Shown here in pieces: positions 11,658 through 25,200 of a stretch of 64,000 bases of DNA. The first letter of the stretch is position 1; each line of letters opens with the position of its first letter. The notes beneath the pieces were generated by a model that worked only from the letters and a program-made list of their open reading frames with translations, did not search any database and had not been told where the DNA came from. The position numbers and the translations under genes are program-made. This DNA comes from Nautilus pompilius (lineage: Eukaryota; Mollusca; Cephalopoda; Nautilida; Nautilidae). The stretch spans positions 124,001 to 188,000 of the forward strand of contig JACATO010001005.1 of the NCBI GenBank assembly GCA_018389105.1, given 5' to 3'.

Positions 11658-14399
11658 ATATTAAAAAAAAAAAAAAAAATGTTCGGAACTCAACATATTG
11701 GAGCTTTTTAAATATTTTGAAAACATTTATTGGATTCTTTCTCAGTCTCCTATATAACAAACTTGGCAACTCCAGTATGTCTAGTCTCTCTACAAACCTG
11801 TACAGCAAATTCCTTTTATTCTGAAATATCTTTATGTGAATTTTTTTTGTAAATGTATACATGATATACAATTCATGAAGTTGTGGTAGTGATATGTAAT
11901 ATACTATATGTAGTTCATCATCAGCATTAAACAAAGGTTTCCTTTTTCTTTTGAGCAGTTGTCTAAACCTATGCTGCTAATTGGTTCCACATAAGATTTT
12001 CTTTTTATCAATTAAAAAGTACTTTCTTCAATTCACACACCATGGAATTCCTGCTTCTCTCATTTAGAGCAGCATTCTTTATAGGAAAGAAGAAATGCTG
12101 AGATGGGATAGTATTTTAGAGGAAGCCATCTAGAAGCTTTCCAACCTTGCCTAGACTAAATTAAGTTGTCTTGATTTTATGCATTTTGCTCCATTCATTA
12201 CCTACACTTGCTATCTATATTTTTCTCTAGTTTAACTTTAAATTTCATTTTGCATTTTTTTTATGTATTTTTCATATAATTGCCTATACTTTACTGATGC
12301 AGAAGGCCATAATTTTAAGAAAGTGTCCCAACTTATCTTTTTAGATTTTGATGAAACTTTCATTGCGATCACCTAATTTACACCCTTGAATGTTGTAAAA
12401 CTATGCAGGAATTTAAAAATTTTATTAAAATTGTATAGTTAAAACAATACTATTATGCATATAGTTGTATGATCAAATTACTAATATTATCAATGTATCA
12501 GATTTGCCATTATAAAATGATAATACCTCTATTATTATGTAATACACATGTAATATCAATGCCAGCATTTGGAGACTTATTCATTAACAGTTGAATTACA
12601 ACTATTTAGAATTAGATGAAAAATGTAGAATCATCAGACTGCAGAGTGGCTAATTTCATTACTAACAGACTAATTTTGCAATAAGCATCATATACATTTG
12701 CATCTAAATAATCAAACTGAAACATATTTAGATATGACATAGTTTTAGTGAGTAGATTTGTATTTCATGAGAATTGTGAGATAGATAATCCAAATTAGCA
12801 TCACTGTTTGACATAATCAATTACTGACGATAGGTATACACTTCATTGACTGTATTGTAAGAGCCTTTATGTTTTCAAGAAAGAAAGAATGTGTTTTTAG
12901 TTTATCCAGCACTGTAATGAACAACAGTCTCTACATCCTTATCACTTCTAAAATAAAGATCTCATAGAGACTTTCTTTTTTATATATGGGTGGATGGAGA
13001 GAGGCAGTCAGGTGGCAGTGAAAACTGAAGTATATAAAGGATGTGGTAAAGATCTACCAGCTTAATCACCTTAATGTCTCATCTGTCAGGGTATGGATGA
13101 TTACAGAGTTTTTCAGTACATTTCAGTTTCACCGCACTTTCCCAAGACTTGGCACTATCTGGCACTGTTAATTATTGGCATGTATTTCAAAATTACTTTA
13201 TTTATAAAAAATTTTTAAATTGCTTTCTCTTTTCTTACAAAAAAATAAATTAATGATTATTTTTTTAGCCTGGGTATACTGTATGTGTAACCTTAGTTCA
13301 TTCCTGTTATTTTCACCATTAAATACTTATACTATAAAAGTTGCAAAAATAAATGCAGAAGGAAACATTGGGATTTGAGTTAATTTCTAAATTCAGCTTT
13401 TTTAAAAATTCAAAACTGATTATTGATTGGAATTTTTTTCTTTATATTTTTAACACATTTCTCAAGAGAATGTGCAAAAGATCAACTTTTAATTTTGTTT
13501 CATGTTTTCACTTGAATACTGCTTGCATTTTCACTGAATACTGATTTTTATTTCAACATTATGATGATTATTCAATGCATTTCCATCAAAATAGTATGTA
13601 TCACTTATTGTATAATGTTGATAACAAGTTTTCTTTAACCCCCCCCCCAATAAAAAGACAGCAACTTTCCTACTCAAGACTTTTCTTATAACTATAACAT
13701 TCTATCTATATAGGTAGTCATAAATATTTTTTAGGGTTAAAATATACATGTTTGTCTGTTAAAAATATTGTAAATTAAAAGAAAAAAAAAATATTTTTTT
13801 ATTTTCTAACTCTAAAAATCATTCAGGTTAAAAATATAGTTTAGAGTGCCTTTGAAGTGAAAGCACACATTAACAAAAATGTCTGGACTTGCCTGTAAGT
13901 GTTTATATATCCACTGTTTTTTTTTTCTAAAGTAATCTAATTTATTAGACCAAGAGTGCACCACAACACATGCAATCCCTTGAAGCATTTGTTTGTGGCC
14001 TACCATAACTGTCACAGTTTAGGTTCTAATTTGACTTCTTCCCTGTTGGTCATGATTATAATTAGCCAGACCAAAAGAGAGAGAGTGATCTAGGGTATGC
14101 CATGCATTGCTCTGCTCTTTTGCAGATAATTTTGTAAAATTTTGATACTCTTGCTGTTTTTTTTTCAATATTTAACCATGGCCAAAGAGAAGGATGTGAA
14201 GAGTATAAAAATGGAGCAAGTGCATAGAAATTTAATGAAAAAATATTCCTAGAGAAGAGCTCCAAATGTATCTGCATAGTTTGCTGTGAGCTACTAGCTG
14301 TCCCCAAAGAGTTTAATATAAGGCTGCCACTATGAAGCTAAACATAAACCTCATTTCAATAAAACTTACTGAAAGTTAGAAAGAACTAAAAGTATAACT
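11658..14399. other. AT-rich non-coding stretch, nothing recognised
   Basis: It contains only short frames, homopolymer runs (C run near 13641, A/T runs near 13780) and no recognisable exon or repeat. Confidence 0.45.
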
Positions 14400-15720
14400 A
14401 AAGCACAAGCTTTTCTCTGAATGACACTTGTTCAGAGTAAGTACAGTCAGTGCATTGGATGCTGCTATAAGAACTAGCTTTTGATTGTTTCAAGAAATCA
14501 GTGCTATTGGACATAATGATTTTGTGAAGATATCTCTTCTTACCAAAAAGTTGATTTTAAAAAATGTGAGCCTATCAAGAATGATTATCCATGCTGAGTG
14601 CATGATATTTCAGATAATCCAACAGAAAACTTCAGGAGAACTTTCCTGATTTTGTGTTTTATTCCCTTGTTGTTGATGAAAGCAGTGATATCAACAATAT
14701 ACCTTAGCTACAGGTGTACATTCATGTAGTAATTGAAAATCTTAAGCTTTTGTGGAATAAATTGGCAAGGGTATATACTAATAGTGCACCTGCTATAGTG
14801 GGAAGAAGAATGAGACTTACCCTCTTACAAAAACATGAAAATTGAGCAACAAGTTAAATACCATCACTGTCTGCTACATTGGGAGGCTCTCTGCAGCAAT
14901 GTAATGAAATTTAGCCTCATTATTGTTAGTGGTTGTATTAATTGTGAACTACATTTGTTTCCATGGTTTAAACCACTGTATATTCCAAGATTATCTGTGA
15001 GAGGTGGAATCAGAGTAATGGGGATCTTTATCATACTGAGATCTACTAGCTGAGCCATGGAAAAGTTCTTCAATGCATTGTGACTCTAGATCAGAAATCT
15101 AAAACTTCCTATGCAACAAATGTGGGCAGGCTGCATGACCTGGCCTTCCTCACTAATATTACAAGCCATTCAAACAGTCTTAACAGCATCTTAAGACTTT
15201 TAGCTGCAGATTGGCCCTCTTCAAGTCTCAGGTAAGTAAAGGGGGATTTGTTTCACTTTCCAACCCGTCAAATGTTGTTTCTTCAGCCTAAAGCTCAAAG
15301 GAAGTATCAGAGTGCATGGTGTGTGTCACACTTAAGAAGCCTTCATATGGAGTTTGACTTGATTTGCGGATCTAAGTGAAAATGAAGACAGCTTTGAGCT
15401 CTTCATTAATCTCTTTTCAGTTGCATCATGATTTTGAACTACATTACAACTCAGCTGAATGATCTACAGTGCTCAACAATTTTAAAGAAACAAGTATGGA
15501 GAAACATTGCTGCCAGAGTTATTTTATCAGCCCATTGTTAATTTTGATTTAGCATGTGCTCAACCTCACATGGCTTTTTAGAAGTACATATGTTTGCAAA
15601 CAGACCTCATGAAGCTTTAAAAAAAGCAACTGTGGCTATCTTTGGATGATGAGAGTCTGCACATGAAATCTGACATTAAAGACATGGCATTGCAGAAGGG
15701 ACACATCATCTTTCATTAAG
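14400..15720 (+). mobile_element. Second decayed GTF2IRD2-like hAT transposon
   Basis: Plus-strand frames contain broken hAT transposase motifs in the expected order: a VVDESSDI-like segment near 14670, NSAPAIVG near 14780, HCLLHWEALCSNVMKF at about 14870, a MEKFFNAL-like segment near 15058, then LHDLAFLTNITSH-like and NDLQCSTILKK near 15460. These are the blocks seen in the element at 350-2020, in opposite orientation and in a different state of decay. Ends are approximate; no terminal repeats were identified. Confidence 0.75.
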
Positions 15721-16007
15721 TGTTACTCACTATTGTGTACTCAACTTTTTTATTTAATCAGAATGTAAGTGTGGCAGGTTTGTTTAAACTAAATGGCTTT
15801 CACTATCTTTTGAGCTGTGCACCTTTGAATAAGAACTTTCTTTAGAAAGTTATGTAACAAAGCAACAAATCACTCTATTTTGAATGTTAGAATTGGTACA
15901 GATGAATTTTAAAATTCATTTGTTAACAGATATTGACTTTATTTTGCATGTTTTTGGACATGAATGACTCATATTGTGGTCTGATTAGACAATTTTTATA
16001 TTTTCAG

Positions 16008-16280
16008 GACCCCCTGTAATAGCTGGTACAGTTAATCATCGTCAAACAGCCAAACTAGGCAAGAAGTTTAAGATTCCATGTCCTGTTGTAGCCGATCCTG
16101 CACCCCTTATGCAGTGGTCTAAAAACAGAAAAGCCATTTATGATGGTTGGGAAAGATATAAAATGGTGCAAGAAGGACTACGTATTAAAAATGTTGAAAT
16201 GGATGATGCAGGACATTATACATGTAAAGCCACCAATGGCTTTGGAAGCATAAACATCAATTATACTTTAGTGGTTGTGG
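16008..16280 (+). CDS. fgfrl1: fgfrl1 exon: Ig domain 1
   Basis: The acceptor is TTTTCAG at 16001-16007 and the donor GTAAGA begins at 16281. The exon is 273 nt, entering and leaving in phase 1. It starts GPPVIAG, has the Ig cysteines in KIPCPVV and YTCKATN, the WSK core tryptophan and the D.G.Y.C signature (DDAGHYTC). In vertebrates the exon after the signal peptide likewise begins with GPP, which supports a missing upstream signal-peptide exon. Confidence 0.96.
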
Positions 16281-19200
16281 GTAAGATATTTTTATTTTTT
16301 TATTTCTTGTGCTTATGAGAATATAAAATCACTGCACTTTAAGTGTTAAATCATGTTAGTTTTCCTTCATTGATTCTGAAGTTAAAAGGTTATTAAATAA
16401 CAAAAACCAGACAAAAAATTTGCATGTATTGGTTGGATGATTCACCTCTAAGAAAAACTCTTAAAAAACAACAGAAATGTTAGATAAAACAGAAAATTAA
16501 AACTTTAGTTTTAAATGCATACTGTAGTTTTCTACATATTAATTAATCTGTGAGAGCATATCACTTTACACCAGAAATGATATTTACATTGTAAAGAGCA
16601 AACGTTTTTTAATTCAAGCCATCTGCATCCTTTTAACAGGTGTAAATTAAAAGCAAGTCAAATAACATCTAATAGACTCTGTTTGATTTTTTTAATAGAG
16701 CGTGGATTAATGTAATAATCATCGAACCCCTTTACTTTGCCTCTGTTTTTGCCAAATCATTATGCACCATTTCCTCAGAAAAAGAACCAAAGTAAAAAAA
16801 AGCAACACACACACACACTTTTTGCTAAAAGTTGTAAAATCATAAGTCATTAAAGATGAAATTGAAAGGTGATGCAGATGAAAGTGAATTTGATTGGGTT
16901 GGCATTAAGTTATAGTTCACTATGTACACTTGAGTAATCACAGATACTGAAAATTATTAAAGCTGGAATATTTTGGTATAAACAAAAATTTTAAATTATC
17001 AGCATTTCTAAGTACAGGGTATCATGATTTTGAACTGATTTAGCTTAGAATATTATACTATAGTAGTATAACTGTGGATTAAAATCTTCAGATCTGTTTG
17101 TATAAACTTTCTGTTTTCTGTATTAAGGATCTCTCTTTACACTGTCAAGTAAAAAAAAAATGTTAAAGGGAAATTATAGGGAAAATATTTTTTCTTTTGT
17201 TTAAACTGTGAAGATAAGGATGCTTGTATGTATGGAAATTATGCATGTTCATATTTTAATATTTTAAATCTGAAATATATATGCTTCCAATTTCCATCTG
17301 CTCATTTTGCAAGATGTATCAAGATTATTTTTTTTCTCGAAGTACAGTAAGTTATAAATTGTAATATACTGTTTGCATCATTTCCACAAGAGAAAATAAT
17401 TTAACTTAATTTAGTTTCTTCTTGAGGTGTCAAGAATTTGCCATGATTTATACAACACTCCAAATGAAAAAGTTTCTCACTTTGTTCATAAACTGGTTTA
17501 AACTGATGCTGTGAACATTTACTACTGTTAATTTTATTCATTTACAATTCTATGACTAAAATTTTTTCCTAATATCAAACCATGCTGACACTTTAGCTAA
17601 TTTATAAATCCACAATATTTCTAAGTGTAACTATCCAAAAGAAATTGCAATTATCCATGTGTTGAAATTAGTGCTAATTTCTTTCTAATATTTCACTGTC
17701 TTTACATAATTGACTCCATATCTGCACATAAACTGAAAATATATTTTGTTCTTTGCATTTTCATTGTGTTGCAACAAAAATTCAAGATATATATATAAAG
17801 TAAATTAGTCACTGTACTTGGCCATATATCATACATTGTGTACTTTTTCTTTATAATACCATGTAACAAAACTTACTAAAATAGAATGCTAATGATGATA
17901 AATATATGGTTATCTCATGGTCTGTAGATTTTTTTCTTTTTTTAAATTGTAAATTGAATTAAATTTTTCACTATAAAAATGCTTTCAGAATCACTTTGCA
18001 AGACATGATTCAAGCACCTCAACTAACATTACTTGGATTTCTGTCATTTTGTGATGCACGTGTGAAAAATTATTGCATTTACACTTACTGACTCCTATAT
18101 GTGCTGGTTAAGATTTTTGTTATCAGCACTACAAGTATTTTTTCAAATGTTAATATGTGATCCATCATGGATGGACAGCAGCCATTTACTGGGAACATTC
18201 AAACAAAACCCGGCTGAATATTATCATGGCAATGCTATTTCAGCCAAGTTTCATTTGAGCATCCCTAATAAGCAGCAAGTGAATGAATATGAAGTAATTA
18301 ACTTTTTTGAATGTATGTCTGCTAACTCTGCAAAATTGCTCATAATGTATGAACTAACAAAAAGTCACCAGCAGCATGCAATTAGCTTGCTTATAATGCA
18401 CATTGAACAGGCTAATTGCTAAGGTGTCATCAGTTACTATTCACATTATTACGTGATGCAGGGCCACTGTATAATATAGCCGGGGACCCTAACCCAGAAA
18501 TCAGATATGTGAAAACCATGAATGTGTAATTTCACATTTACGCTTTTTTCTTTCTTTTGTGAATTAAACAAAATTGAATAAAAACTTGCTAATTACATGC
18601 ATTTAGCTAACTGGGTGCAAATAGAAATAGAAGTAACTGTAAAATGCCTGAAATGAGTTCCTTGCAGATTTTAACACATGCATTACTATTGAATAATTCT
18701 AGATATCCAGTAGACTAGCAGCTGACTGATAACTTTGCCACGCGATTATCCTCCTCCATCAAGGTCTTGGATAAATATCATATTTGTCTGTGAAAAAGGA
18801 ATACTTTAAATGTTTTATTAGATTATGTATTTCCAGTCTGCAGATTTATTTAAAGAAGAAAAGTTATGAGTTAATTAAAGTCCATAGTTTTCCAAAGCAT
18901 GTCCAGGATACTCTTAACAGTGATTGTATCAGAGTCAAAAGCTGTCAAGCATTTTCAGGTATATGATATAAAAATTTATTGGTATGTGTTTAAAGCTGCC
19001 TTTTAAGGTAGATGCATTCTTGCATTAAAAGAAAATCATTGTTTAAAATCTTTAATTATACCTTGTTTCAATTGGTCTCACCAAAGTGGTATGGTCTACC
19101 AACAGGGGATTTTTTTTTCATATGCCAGGCAACAGGTTGTGATGCTGCTGTTGTCTGCTTGGGGGCCTTACTAGACCTCTCCATTGGAAACCCACACAGC

Positions 19201-22187
19201 CAGAAGAAGAGGGAGAATAAATCATGCAAGAGAGGCACCCCAAACTGAGTCAACAAAGAATTTAACTCAACTCTCTGTTGTTGACATTTGTACAGTGGAA
19301 CATAATTATAAATTAGGCAAATTTTTTGCATTGTTTAATTTAAAAAAAAAAAAACATTTATTAATAGAACTGTTCATGACATCATTAACCACAGGGGTCC
19401 TCTATAAGTTGTAATACATCATGCCTCTTTAGAAAACCTAGTAAATAGTCCATGACAGTGAGAAATTTTAATTCTAAAGCTTATTTTTATAAGTCACTTA
19501 AAAATTAAAGATTTTATTTCTTAACAAATAGACATGTGTTTGAGAGAGAGTGAAATGTGAGATGAAAGTGTATATTTGATGTATGTAGTTATGTATCATT
19601 TTGAAGAGAAGCTAAGTGATGGTTTAAATATACAAGTTAGTTTGGTTCCTTTTTGCATGTCTTCCCTTATTTTTCATGAGGACTCCCATTTCTAGTGATC
19701 AAAGTATACTGAATGATTTGTACCAAAAGGAATGTCAGCTCAGGAGTTCTTAGACTAGTACTTCTTAGAATCTGAGGAGAAGGATCTCTGGATCTTTAGA
19801 TTCAGAATGGAACATCAGTACTGTTCATAGATGCAAACATCTCTAAATTTTGATTGAATGAAAAGGATCAAACAACCAAAGTGACACTGTTTTGGTCACT
19901 ACATGACCAAAATAATAACATCAGTAATAGTCTAATCAAACTTTGTGAACCTTAGTAAATAAATATAGACCACCAATAGCAGATGTCATTAGAACTGTCC
20001 ACCAGGAAATTGAAATTTGAATAAAATAGCATTAATGAATTTCAAGTTAAATACTAATTCATCCAAAATACTCAGAACTTGCAAAATTATTATGCTACTT
20101 TACTGTTGCTGCTGTTGCCTATTTAATTTAATTTCACATTTTACTTTAAAGAAACGGTTTCTTAAGTAATACCAATTTTTAACAGATTTTTCAAGCTTGG
20201 ATAGGTTATAATTTCACTCCAACTCCATCATCTTAGCCTTTTCTAATCTTTCAAATGATGAAAAGATTTACAATTTTCAGCTTTCTATTTTATTGTATAG
20301 GATCATTTTCTGCTTCTCTTGTGTATGTAGTATGTACAGTGCCAAAACTGCAGATTTCCTATATGGAAAACAGCTTTGTGTTTTCTGTCAGCATATACAA
20401 TATGACTGATTGGTCTTATTGTCATACTGCATGACTTGAAGCATTTAATATAAAAGCACATCTAGTCTCTGAAGCTAAGTGCTGGTTCAATGAGCAAACC
20501 AGCAATTATCTCAAACAAAAGATCATTTATCACCCTGAACTGTTTTGCGGAAACATATGACAGGACAAGAATTAGCAGTTATATATGGAATCTCTGAGAA
20601 AATCATGCTTATTAAAGGAACAGTTTAAAGTTCTATGATGTCTATTTCTTTTCTAGCATTTTTGCATGTCAAAAATACTTTACTGTTTTGACAAAAAATA
20701 CAGGCAGCTAGAAGTTAAGAGAGATACTTCAGTTTGAGGCTCTGATTATGTGATTCTAATGTCATTCTGGCAATCAGTCTATAACAATCTGCACGGAGAA
20801 ATAGGATTTTGCAGTCATTTAAAAAAAACAAAAAGACATGGAATTTCTGCAGATACCTTTCAAATTATATGTAGATCAGAATTGTTTTTATTTATATTGC
20901 CTTATTACCAGTAAATTTTTATTTAAAGTGGGAAGGGGTTCCAACAGTGAATTTGAAGGCTATACATATACAACCGGTTGTGCTGAAAATTATTACTACC
21001 TCTAAGGTGATGGAGAAAGCCCAAATTAACTTACTAACTGAAAGTATTAAAGTTGGTAATATTTTGTGATATTAAAACAAAATTTTCACTATATGGAGAT
21101 TTATGTTTGAGCCATAATGCCAAAATTTGCAAGTCATGGCTGTTATTATTGGATACAAGTTTACATGATAAATTTTAATAGCTTTCTCTATTGAGAGCAT
21201 ACTGCTACAAATAAAAATAGAAAGGTGGCTAATCAGCATTGATTGTTTCTACTGTAGCAGCTGTTTTCTTGACAATGGTACAAGAGAAGAAGAATTTTTT
21301 GTTGATTTTTCTTTTTCACTTTGTGTTATTCATCTTGGCAATCTATCTTGTGAGTAATGAGATATATCCACCACAGAGAAATGGAAAGTAAAATTGGTGT
21401 GAGTCATCTGCTACTTCTAAAGCATTCACCTGAAGGTAAATAAACTCTAGGATTTTGATGATATAATTCAACATTTATCATTACAAACTTTCAAAAAGAA
21501 CATTTGTTTTGACATGAAATTATTTCTTTAATGATGTTTAGCTTCAACTATAGCTATGTCCAGGGTTTGTTTAGTTGTAGCACTGACTTATGCAGTATTA
21601 CTTATTATATACAGTTATGTATTTAAGCTAGCCTAAGTCGATGAAGAGTGGCAGTGTACCCTTAAAAATTGTTGATCTTTTAGTTAATAATAAATGTTTA
21701 AAGACTGCTGTCTTCAGTAGCAAATAACACATTTTCTCTACTGATGAATAAAGTTATCTGGTAAGGAATTTTACTAGATCCATGGTTTTAAAATTGTAGT
21801 GTACACCCAAATTACATTGTACTCACTGTCTGGAGATTTTAAATGGAGATGTTAGTTTATTAATCCAATTATCAATGGTGGTATGTTGGTGAGTGGAGCC
21901 AGCCATGCTGACTATTACTGTAAAGGGTGGACTACACCAGCAGATAACAACAATTTCTATGCCTGGTTGGAGCCTTGGTGAAAATAATTTACCAGTTCCA
22001 GATGGCTGGAGCCCCTACATATGTAAAATGTCAGGGAGTGCAAAACTGCAGCTCTCAAACTAATGCCCAATTTTATAATCTCAGTAGATCTAACATAAAC
22101 CAGATTTTGTCTTCTTGCTATCACTGGAATATAACTTTGATTACTTTTAACTAAAAATTTTTCAATAATTAAGTCAGTGTTTTTAAA

Positions 22188-22222
<35 letters not shown>

Positions 22223-25200
22223 GATAAAAGGAAACTATCAAAAATTGTATTTAAACATTTTATTTGTTTTTGTTTATTAAAGACATCTTTATAGTTCATT
22301 TATGTTTTTACAATAAATGCTAATTATTAATTATTTTAAAATGTTCAGTTAATAGAGTAGTTCAAATACAATTGTTTCTATCTTTCATTTCATAAATCTT
22401 AGTTTTGTTTCTTACATAAGGAGGTAAGTTTGCTCTAGGGATTAAATTGCAATTTATCAATAAATTGACCAGATGTTTGCTGAAAATCTGTTATCAAGAT
22501 CATACACTTATGTGCACACTGCATTTACAATTAATATAAGAGGTTAAGGGATTAGATTCCCAGTATAACTCATTTAAGTAGGAAAGACTTTTAAAAAAAT
22601 ATTTTGTAAAAGTAGACTTGGCAGATTCTCCTTTAATAAGGGGAATAAGTTTTAAAACATTATCTATATTTTTGTCAGCTGAGTATTGCTAAAGTTTAAT
22701 TTATAAATTTAGTAAAAGATATTGCATTTTATACATGAATATAGGCTTATTGTTTATTTACTGCTGTTTTTAATACAATAGATTCAGTAATTGAAATACA
22801 AATTGGAAAACTGACAAAATCCTTATAACTTTCATATGGAAATATCTATTTACAAAATATTTAAATTGATTTTTAAGTTTTGTGTGATAATTCTTAGAAT
22901 ATCTGAATTCCAGGAGTGCAATGTTGAAGATTTTTCTACCAGCAATACATCTTTTACCTTTTTCTTTTTCTGTGCATGCTCTCTATTTGCTGTGTATGAT
23001 GCCACCTAGGAGCAATATTTACCTGTGATATTCATATTTGGTCACCTGTTCTTATCCAAACAGGCTCAATGATTGCCTGATGTGTCATCAGAATAGCCAG
23101 CCCACTTCAGGCATTCACATGCTGCTGTCCCCAGCTGAATAGAAGGGGAATTGGTATGGCCTGCTGTCAATAAACCATGGACTGCCTTTGTGTTTTGTTT
23201 GAAGCGCAGGTATTCATGTCATAATTGAAAGCAGGAGGAGTGGATGTGCTGAACATGTCTGATTGTTTGGCTTGTTTGCCACCCACCTCTACCTCAACAG
23301 GGAAAAAGTGATAGACACTTACTCATTTCTTTTGTATATTTTGCTTGTATCTGTTATTGTGAAAGTTGTTTTCATGTGTGTGTGAAATGTGGTGACAAAA
23401 TGTGGATTAGGTACAGCATTGCCATTAGTTAACAGTTGGCATTCATTAAAGACTATTTGGGTCACCACATTTGATATAAACATTCCTACAGAGTAGCTTA
23501 TTGTCCAGACAGAACTTGCTAACAGACCAAACCTTTTTGTCTTCTAATTAGTCTTGAAGTCAATATGGATCCTAACATTTGAAACCAAATGTATTTTTCA
23601 TGGTATAGCAATAAAAAAATTGCAAATTAAAAATGAATTTTAAATTAATCTGTGTTTAAAAATTTCTTATAAGAATATTCTTTTATTAAAATCAGCAATG
23701 CTTAGAAATAAAAGTTATTTTATGATTTAAAAAGTATAGCCTATCCACAATGCCACAAAAAATAATTCCTTGTGCTTTAACATTCATGTTACAGTTTATA
23801 AATTATTTGAGATTTATTTTAGAATCTGCATTCCGCAGAGTTCACGTTTTGTGAAGGATATTGGTAACTTGGAAAAAATTCAAAGATGATTTACTAGGGT
23901 GATTAGTACCGTGTGCAATCTTAAGTGAAAAAAAAGAAATACTAGGTAGCAGTTATAGTTGCCTAGTGTAGGCTGCTGCCATTTTGTACTGACCTGTTTG
24001 ACTTTAAAAGAAAAAAAATTCTTGAAAAGAGTGTGATGGATTGGATACATTTTTTGACACTAATGATCTATCATATGCAACTAGAGGCCACAAGTATAAG
24101 GTTAATAAGAAATATTTTCAATTAGATTATTTACTCAGCCTGTAACTAGAAGCAGATAGCATAATAAATGTCCTTAAAAGTAGACTGGACAGGCATTTAA
24201 ACTTTCTGACTCTCTACATCTGGTACCTAAAAGACCTCGACAGATTCCTAACTGCATGTAGTCTCTGTTAAGATTGTTTTCTACAGAAGCAGTCATGGTT
24301 CTTGTAAGGATGGCACTGTAAATATTTTTATATAATTGTTTTTCCTAGTTATAACAGCTTTAAAGCCAAATGTAGTCATAGTGTCAACCAGTTTTGAGTT
24401 GGTCTTTTATTTTTAATAATGAATGTAAAATGTGGCAGATACTTCTATATATATATAATTGCCAGACTCATTAGAGAATATAATAAATGAAGATGATTTT
24501 TTGCACTTTTTAGTACCATATATTTGATCATGGTAATCTGTAATTTTTTTATTTCACTACAGTTCTATTTTTGTGTGTATGCATGTGGGGTGGGCAGGAG
24601 GTAGAGTTGGGAGTGTGACAGCACCAGTTTACATTTCCAGACTAAAGTAACTATCCTCACCAGTGCAGAACCTGCCTTGATCTCAGCCAGTTATTTAATA
24701 GACTCATTATGCTAATTTTGAATTAGTCATGGCAGTGCTAAATATACTTCAACCACAGTTTATAAACTGGTTATAATAATTTTATGAAATAATGAGCACC
24801 TTTGTGTCAGAGGTACAAGAATTGTAAGTATCATTCAGTTTGTATGGGATGGTTAGTAGTTTAGTTACTGCTCCATAGTCCAACTGGCTATTACCGGAAC
24901 TACAGTTTTGCCTTTCTAAAAAGAACATAGGAGAAAAAATATACTGTTGTTGAGTAGAGTTACACACTTCATTGTTGATTGCTCACAATTTGTCTGTTGT
25001 ATTGTGATAAGTCTATACAGCATTTAGTATTTTATTGCAGTTTACTAACTATTCATTAAATGAGCCTTGTTCAATGTTCATCTGCACACTTTTACAATTT
25101 ACTTTTCCTTAGAATGTGAAAACACTCACAAAAGCATAAAAGATTTATGAATTCAAAATACCCAAAAGAAAAGAATAAGAAAGCTTTGCAGAAATTCATT

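Noticed and set aside
18099-18422. 107-codon plus-strand frame with a hydrophobic start, considered as an FGFRL1 signal exon
   Set aside because: It lies downstream of the Ig1 exon, does not begin with a true ATG context and has no suitable donor phase.
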